A stretch of DNA of 64,000 nucleotides from Lates calcarifer (lineage: Eukaryota > Chordata > Actinopteri > Centropomidae). The position numbers and the translations under genes were made by a program. Of the stretch, positions 59,501-64,000 are shown in pieces. A model generated the notes under the pieces. The model was not told where the DNA came from. It made no database searches and saw nothing but the letters and a program-made list of their open reading frames with translations. Each line of letters opens with the position of its first letter. Position 1 is the first letter of the stretch. The stretch spans positions 6,823,688-6,887,687 of the forward strand of contig NC_066848.1 in the NCBI RefSeq assembly GCF_001640805.2, read 5' to 3'.

Positions 59501-60334
59501 GATGTCTCTGTCCTGGCTCTTGGGACTCTGGACACCTCTGGTTTTCTATCCAGTCATTATTTGTGTTTCCTTATATCCCAGTAGTAAATCAGTATAATTA
59601 CAATGCCGTGAGTGAAAACTGGCTGGACTCTGGTAGTGAACCTGGGAAAAAAAGAAAGAAAGAAAAAAAATATAGAATCAATGCAGTAGATAGCTGGCAC
59701 ATTTGCATAAGTGTATTAAAATTTTATAATTGCCAACTCACAGTGGTCCATCTTCATCATATATGCAAACAATTATCCAACAAAAAATTATGCATTCAAG
59801 TGCAGTCATACTCTCCCTGAGAGATATTTATTTGAGGGAGGCAAGTGTTGTTTCTGTCTATGCAAATCTGGTGGTAGACAGAGGCAAATCAGATGACAGT
59901 AATCCAATAATGAGCAAACTTGAGAGTGAAACTTTAGAAGATCAAATACCAAACAGTCAATAGGATGAATAATTTGAGGGATATGGACATTGAAAATACA
60001 GCTTTACTGGTACTGCGGTAAAACTCAGCCACAGTTTTATATAAGAACATACATATTTATTTTTCTCAGGTGCAGATTGCTGTGGTATAACGCAATAGTG
60101 ATTCAATGTGGTGTCATTTAATCAAAGTGTTTCCTTTCTACTGGGAAGGTTTTTCAATGCACTTTTATCTGGTTCTTCTGCAGAGGCTGGGGATTAACAT
60201 TGTAACATAATATTCCCCACGGGAAGGTTCTCACTCAAACTGGGATAGAAATGAGGAATCTACACATTACTGAAGGTGTGTTGACCTGCTGGCTAAAGAT
60301 ATTTAACTTGCCCTCTTACTGAAGCTTACTGAAC
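59501..60334. other. Intergenic, no recognised feature
   Basis: AT-rich sequence between the 3' ends of two convergent genes. Contains an A/G-rich simple tract near 59645-59670. No gene seen. Confidence 0.45.
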
Positions 60335-60510
60335 ATGTAAGAATGCTAACAGTTAGTAGTAGCACTTAGCGCAAAGCTCAGGTGAACCCCATGAGAAAAA
60401 TATTGGTTTTGCAAGTATTTGAACACACTGTGAACCAAAATATTGGAAAATCAAAAAATATGACCTGGTGGTTGTGCTACATGAAAAGTTAGGGGACTCA
60501 TCAAATTCAA
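60335..60510 (+). repeat. Decayed second copy of the ATGGCGCTAG-type teleost repeat
   Basis: 'gaatgctaacagttag', then 'gtgaaccaaaatattggaaa', 'aaaaatatgacctggtgg' and 'acatgaaaagttaggggact' 'catcaaa' follow the same order as the element at 5040-5212 (CATAAACCAAAGTATTGGACAAATT, TTTGACCTGATG, ATGAAAAGTTAAGGGATCACCAAA pattern). More diverged than the first copy. Confidence 0.5.
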
Positions 60511-60526
60511 TAGATTTCATCCTGTC

Positions 60527-61126
60527 ATGACTTGGCCATGCCTACGGTATTCCCTTATGTCTCCTCCCGCTGCAGCCCTGTGTTTGTCTATGCATTTGTG
60601 TGTGTATGTGTTATGGGTGTGGCTTCATTCATCTGGCACCTGGCTCTACTCCACACCTGCTCTCGATCACCTCATCAGCTCCAGTCCAAGTACCCTGGCT
60701 CACGTTCCATTCATGCCACATTGTTACAGCTCACTCAGAGGTAGCTATAATCTTCCCTGCTTGGTTCTCGATGGTGCTTTTATTGGTGATACTCTTGTGC
60801 TTTTGCCAATATGTTGTCTCCAGTGGTTAGGGATCTTGTTCCAGCTTTATCGCCCTGCTTTTGCCTCTCACGCTCCACACACACCTGTTATCATTCAGTC
60901 TCCTGGCTGCCTTCATCAGTCTGACTCTGCCATTCCCCCTCATCTTTGCCTGTACATGTCCCTTGCCACCTCCAGCACCCCTCTCACTCCCCCATCTGCT
61001 TCCCTGGCAGCCATAACACATCCTATGGATATCAGTACCACATTTCATGTCAATCCATTCAGTAACTTAAATGGTGTACCAACTGACCATGTCCTATGGG
61101 AGGAAAATGCGAGGCAAAACCCCTGA
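60527..61126 (+). other. 199-codon open frame in pyrimidine-rich DNA, probably a repeat remnant
   Basis: The longest single open frame in the window is rich in Ser, Pro, Leu and His and shows no domain I recognise. The DNA is C/T-rich ('cacacctgctctcgatcacc', 'ctggcacctggctctactcc'), a style I associate with fish retroelement or LTR-derived sequence. Two overlapping frames are also open, which points to low stop-codon content rather than coding. It directly follows the repeat at 60335-60510. Confidence 0.25.
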
Positions 61127-62685
61127 AACCCTCAAGGAAAGTCAGGAGAAGAGACTCTTCCCCTTCCCCTTATGTTTACATCCTCCTCCTTCATCTTCAC
61201 AGTCGACTCAGTGTTTAGCACTGTGGCTTCACATCAGGTATGTTCTGGCTTCCAAACATGTGGGTCTATCTGTGTGCAGTTAGCATGTGTTAGCATTTGG
61301 TTGTGTTGTGGCCATGTTTGCGTGGGTCTCTTCTGATTAAGCTTCCCTCAGACTTGTTGGTGAAACTTTGAATCTAATCACTCCCCAGCTGTGAAGCCTG
61401 TCTGGCTTCACGTATCTCATGAATATGGATATTAGTTCATTAGCATCACGACTGCCAGTTTTTATACAGATAAGTAAAATGAAATAATGCCTGATACTCT
61501 TAATGCACCTTTTCAATGATTTTACCATCCTGTCTTTGTGCTTGTAGGCATGTATTAATACAGAGCTCCCAAAGTCATAACATATAATCTGGTTTGCACT
61601 AGATAAGACAAAAAATAATATCTTTCAGAACTTCACAGGCCCCATAGACCCAATGTCTTTTAACATGTCAAAGGATGAAAAGATGAAAGATAAAACTTTC
61701 ATCTGGGTTCATCCAATTCAGCTACGGCTCATCACTGTCTTCAGCGGAATGACAGTAAAACCAAAGTTCTATCATTCAGACCATAGCATTTAACCTCCCT
61801 GCTTGCCCCTCCTCTGGGCACCTTGCCTGCTTTTGTCAAGTCATGCAAAAAATCTCTGATTCTGCTTTGAAGTTTGATCGACTAAACCATCAAACAAAGA
61901 TCAGATAGCTGAATCAGGTTGAATCAGCTCCAAACTCTACACACAGTTCTCTGTGTCTTTGACCTGGAAAAAAAACATCCATGCCTTAAATTGATTTAAT
62001 TCAATTACTGCAACTCTCTATGTTTTGTCATAAGTCAGATCTCCTCATCCTGTCTCCAGATATTCTAAATCATGTGCTATGGCTCTGTTGTGTTTATAAA
62101 AACTCATTTACTGTAACCATTTCAAAGCGCATAATGAGTGTCATTCATTGTGTATCTCCATGGATCAAAATACAACATGACACCTAAGAAACTGTACAGC
62201 ATTTTGATCAAATCATGACACATTAAAGTTTTCAGAGTGACGTTTAATATCAGATACAGTGGAAGCCCAGAGCACCAATAAATCATCACCAAAAAAGACA
62301 ACAGATGACATAAGGCAATCTCAGACGTGTCAGATGTGTTGTTTTTCATAGAATGATTGATGGCACAATTTTCACAGAGTGAAACAGCTGAAAAGATTAA
62401 TGACTCAACAGCTTTGATCGATTCTGAAGATCGACTGTTTACCATAGAGTTTCTTTTGAGATTTAAGAGTTCACACGTTGTCATCTTCTTTAAAGATCTG
62501 TAGAACAGTGTTTTACTTTGAGACTCATACCTTAAATAATTTCTTCAACATTGGAAAAAACATGATGTTTAGGCAGCAAAATCAAGTCGATAAGTGTAGC
62601 CATCTAAAATCTTTTTGAGTTAAAAAGGAACAAAATGATTATTTGTAATATTGATATCACACATCTAATAAATAAATATTAAACA
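61127..62685. other. Intergenic / gfral 3' flank
   Basis: No exon or RNA gene recognised. On the minus strand, downstream of the gfral stop codon, an ATTAAA (minus sense) at 62243-62248 is a possible poly(A) signal for gfral. Confidence 0.35.
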
Positions 62686-64000
62686 TCAGAAAATAACAAC
62701 AGAGTTGCTCTTCTGCGGATGGTGAAATTTTGTATTATCTCTTTTTCTCATCATCCTACAAGCCAAAAGAAATAAAAGTAAGAAAATGTATGTTGTATTA
62801 CTATTAAATATGACTTAACATATTTTTGCATTGATTTATTGTTGATGTACTTACCATATTTTACTGACAATAGCCAGAGGCATTAATATGACAACTCCAA
62901 CAAGTAGCACAGTTGCAAAAGCATATAGTAGATAATCTGAAAAGACAAAATTGTAATTCAGTATAATCAAAACTCTACTGCTATATAGGAATTAATTTGA
63001 ATGATATCACAATATCAATATTGAGTACTGAACTTCATTTGGGAATTTACCATGTAGCCATGTGTGACCATGCTCAGATTCACTATTTGTAGGAGGTTTA
63101 GAAGGACCACTGTTGCTTTTCCAAGATGTCACTAAAACCAGCATAAAAAACATCTTAAAATGTTTCCAGTAAACAAATTTTATCATTAAAATTCCTTATC
63201 TGGTAAATCCAAATCCTACTCACTGAAGTGTGATCTCTTGTGAAGTATATCATAAATCCTGTTGCACATCCGTAGATCCTCATTGTGCATGCCTTCGCAT
63301 GAGCAAGGATGGTGAAGTGCTGTGCCCAAAGTAGCTAAGAAGGCCATTTTACATTCAGAATCTGCACCATTGATGAGAGCCAGATCCATGTTGGTTAAAC
63401 ATTCACCACTTTGGAGGTCACTGTCACTGCACCAAGCCTCTTCAGAGCTCCAGCATTTGGCATGGAAAGTTTTTAAAAGGTTTCTGGTAAATCATAGAAA
63501 AGTGTTTTAGGTGCAGTCACTAGCCGCTTTGACTGCACCTATAACAGAAAAATATACACAACACATTTCATCATCTGTAACATCCTGTAATAGGTTATTG
63601 TTTTGATAATACACAAAAATTTTGTTATTGAATCCTAATTGTGGGACGAAAAACATTAGAAAAAACAGGAGATATTGCACAGACAATATGTAAATCATAA
63701 ATATGTTAGTTTTTTACTTAAAAATAATAACAATAATAATTGCTTGTGGACATTTCAGCTTAATAAAATTGTGGATGTGCCCTAAAAACGTGTGGAGTAC
63801 TACGTGGAGTACTGGTTTAATTTCCAGCCCCTCCTGTGCATATGTCTTAACTATAGAGTGAAATATTTGCATCAAGATTGAACCTCTACGCTCAAATAAT
63901 TTCTCTCCTCACAATAACTTCTGTTTTCTGTGGTTCTACTGTAGTGTCAGACACAGTGTAGGGACAAACAGAATGGCAACATACCTGCAGTTACTGTCCT
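62686..64000 (-). CDS. gfral: GDNF family receptor alpha-like, C-terminal half (partial, runs off window)
   Basis: Minus-strand exons in transcript order: >64000-63985 (only its last 16 nt are in the window), 63483-63224, 63131-63051, 62936-62855, 62755-62686. All junctions are GT-AG with matching phases; stop TGA is at 62688-62686. The 260-nt exon encodes the third cysteine-rich GFR-alpha domain (LLKTFHAKCW, DSECKMAFLATLGTALHHPC, MCNRIYDILHKRSHF), close to mammalian GFRAL. A Ser/Pro-rich linker, one transmembrane helix (YLLYAFATVLLVGVVILMPL) and a short basic tail follow. The membrane helix distinguishes it from the GPI-anchored GFRA1-4. In mammals GFRAL is the hindbrain receptor for GDF15 and signals with RET. 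Whether the fish protein does so is not shown here. Convergent with hmgcll1, as in human. Confidence 0.92.
62855..62936 (-). CDS. gfral: gfral transmembrane exon
   Basis: 82-nt exon giving about 21 consecutive hydrophobic residues, then SKIW at the cytoplasmic side. It joins to the last coding exon (62755-62686), whose MMRKRDNTK start supplies the positive stop-transfer residues. Confidence 0.9.

Noticed and set aside
1..64000. CRISPR arrays, operons, riboswitches, tRNA or rRNA genes
   Set aside because: None seen; the window is vertebrate nuclear DNA with spliced genes, and the tandem repeats present are simple microsatellites.

Overview
This 64 kb window is vertebrate nuclear DNA, almost certainly from a ray-finned (teleost) fish. 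The genes have many small exons with GT-AG introns, the proteins match vertebrate families along their full length, and the non-coding sequence contains dispersed repeats typical of spiny-rayed fish. I found no bacterial operons, CRISPR arrays, rRNA or tRNA genes. No undescribed system is evident. The value lies in four complete or partial gene models and several structural oddities.

Layout. 1-8.3 kb: non-coding DNA upstream of col21a1, with dispersed repeats, a decayed retroelement domain, a Tc1/mariner-like remnant and a small CpG-rich patch with CCAAT and ETS-like motifs that could be a promoter. 8.3-27.7 kb: col21a1 (+), 28 coding exons and 960 residues, a FACIT-type collagen with von Willebrand A, thrombospondin-N/laminin-G-like and two triple-helical segments. 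27.7-29.4 kb: bmp5 upstream region. 29.4-38.2 kb: bmp5 (+), seven coding exons and 458 residues, a BMP precursor whose intron 3 appears to use a GC donor. 38.2-46.0 kb: intergenic DNA with no recognisable gene. 46.0-59.5 kb: hmgcll1 (+), nine coding exons and 335 residues, an extramitochondrial HMG-CoA lyase with a myristoylation-type N terminus. 59.5-62.7 kb: intergenic, repeat-bearing. 62.7-64.0 kb: the 3' half of gfral (-), a transmembrane GDNF-receptor-alpha-like protein that runs off the window end.

The order col21a1 - bmp5 - hmgcll1 - gfral, with gfral in the opposite orientation to the other three, is the order and relative orientation I know for the human 6p12 region. Conserved synteny therefore supports all four orthology calls. 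The genes are not a pathway: an extracellular-matrix collagen, a skeletal/cartilage morphogen, a ketogenic-type lyase and a (in mammals) GDF15 receptor. Their conserved linkage may reflect long-range regulatory sequence around bmp5, but that is inference.

Exon boundaries were placed by reading splice sites and keeping the reading frame. Coding-exon sums divide exactly by three for col21a1, bmp5 and hmgcll1, and phases agree at every junction in the part of gfral that is present. UTRs, promoters and poly(A) sites are much less certain.
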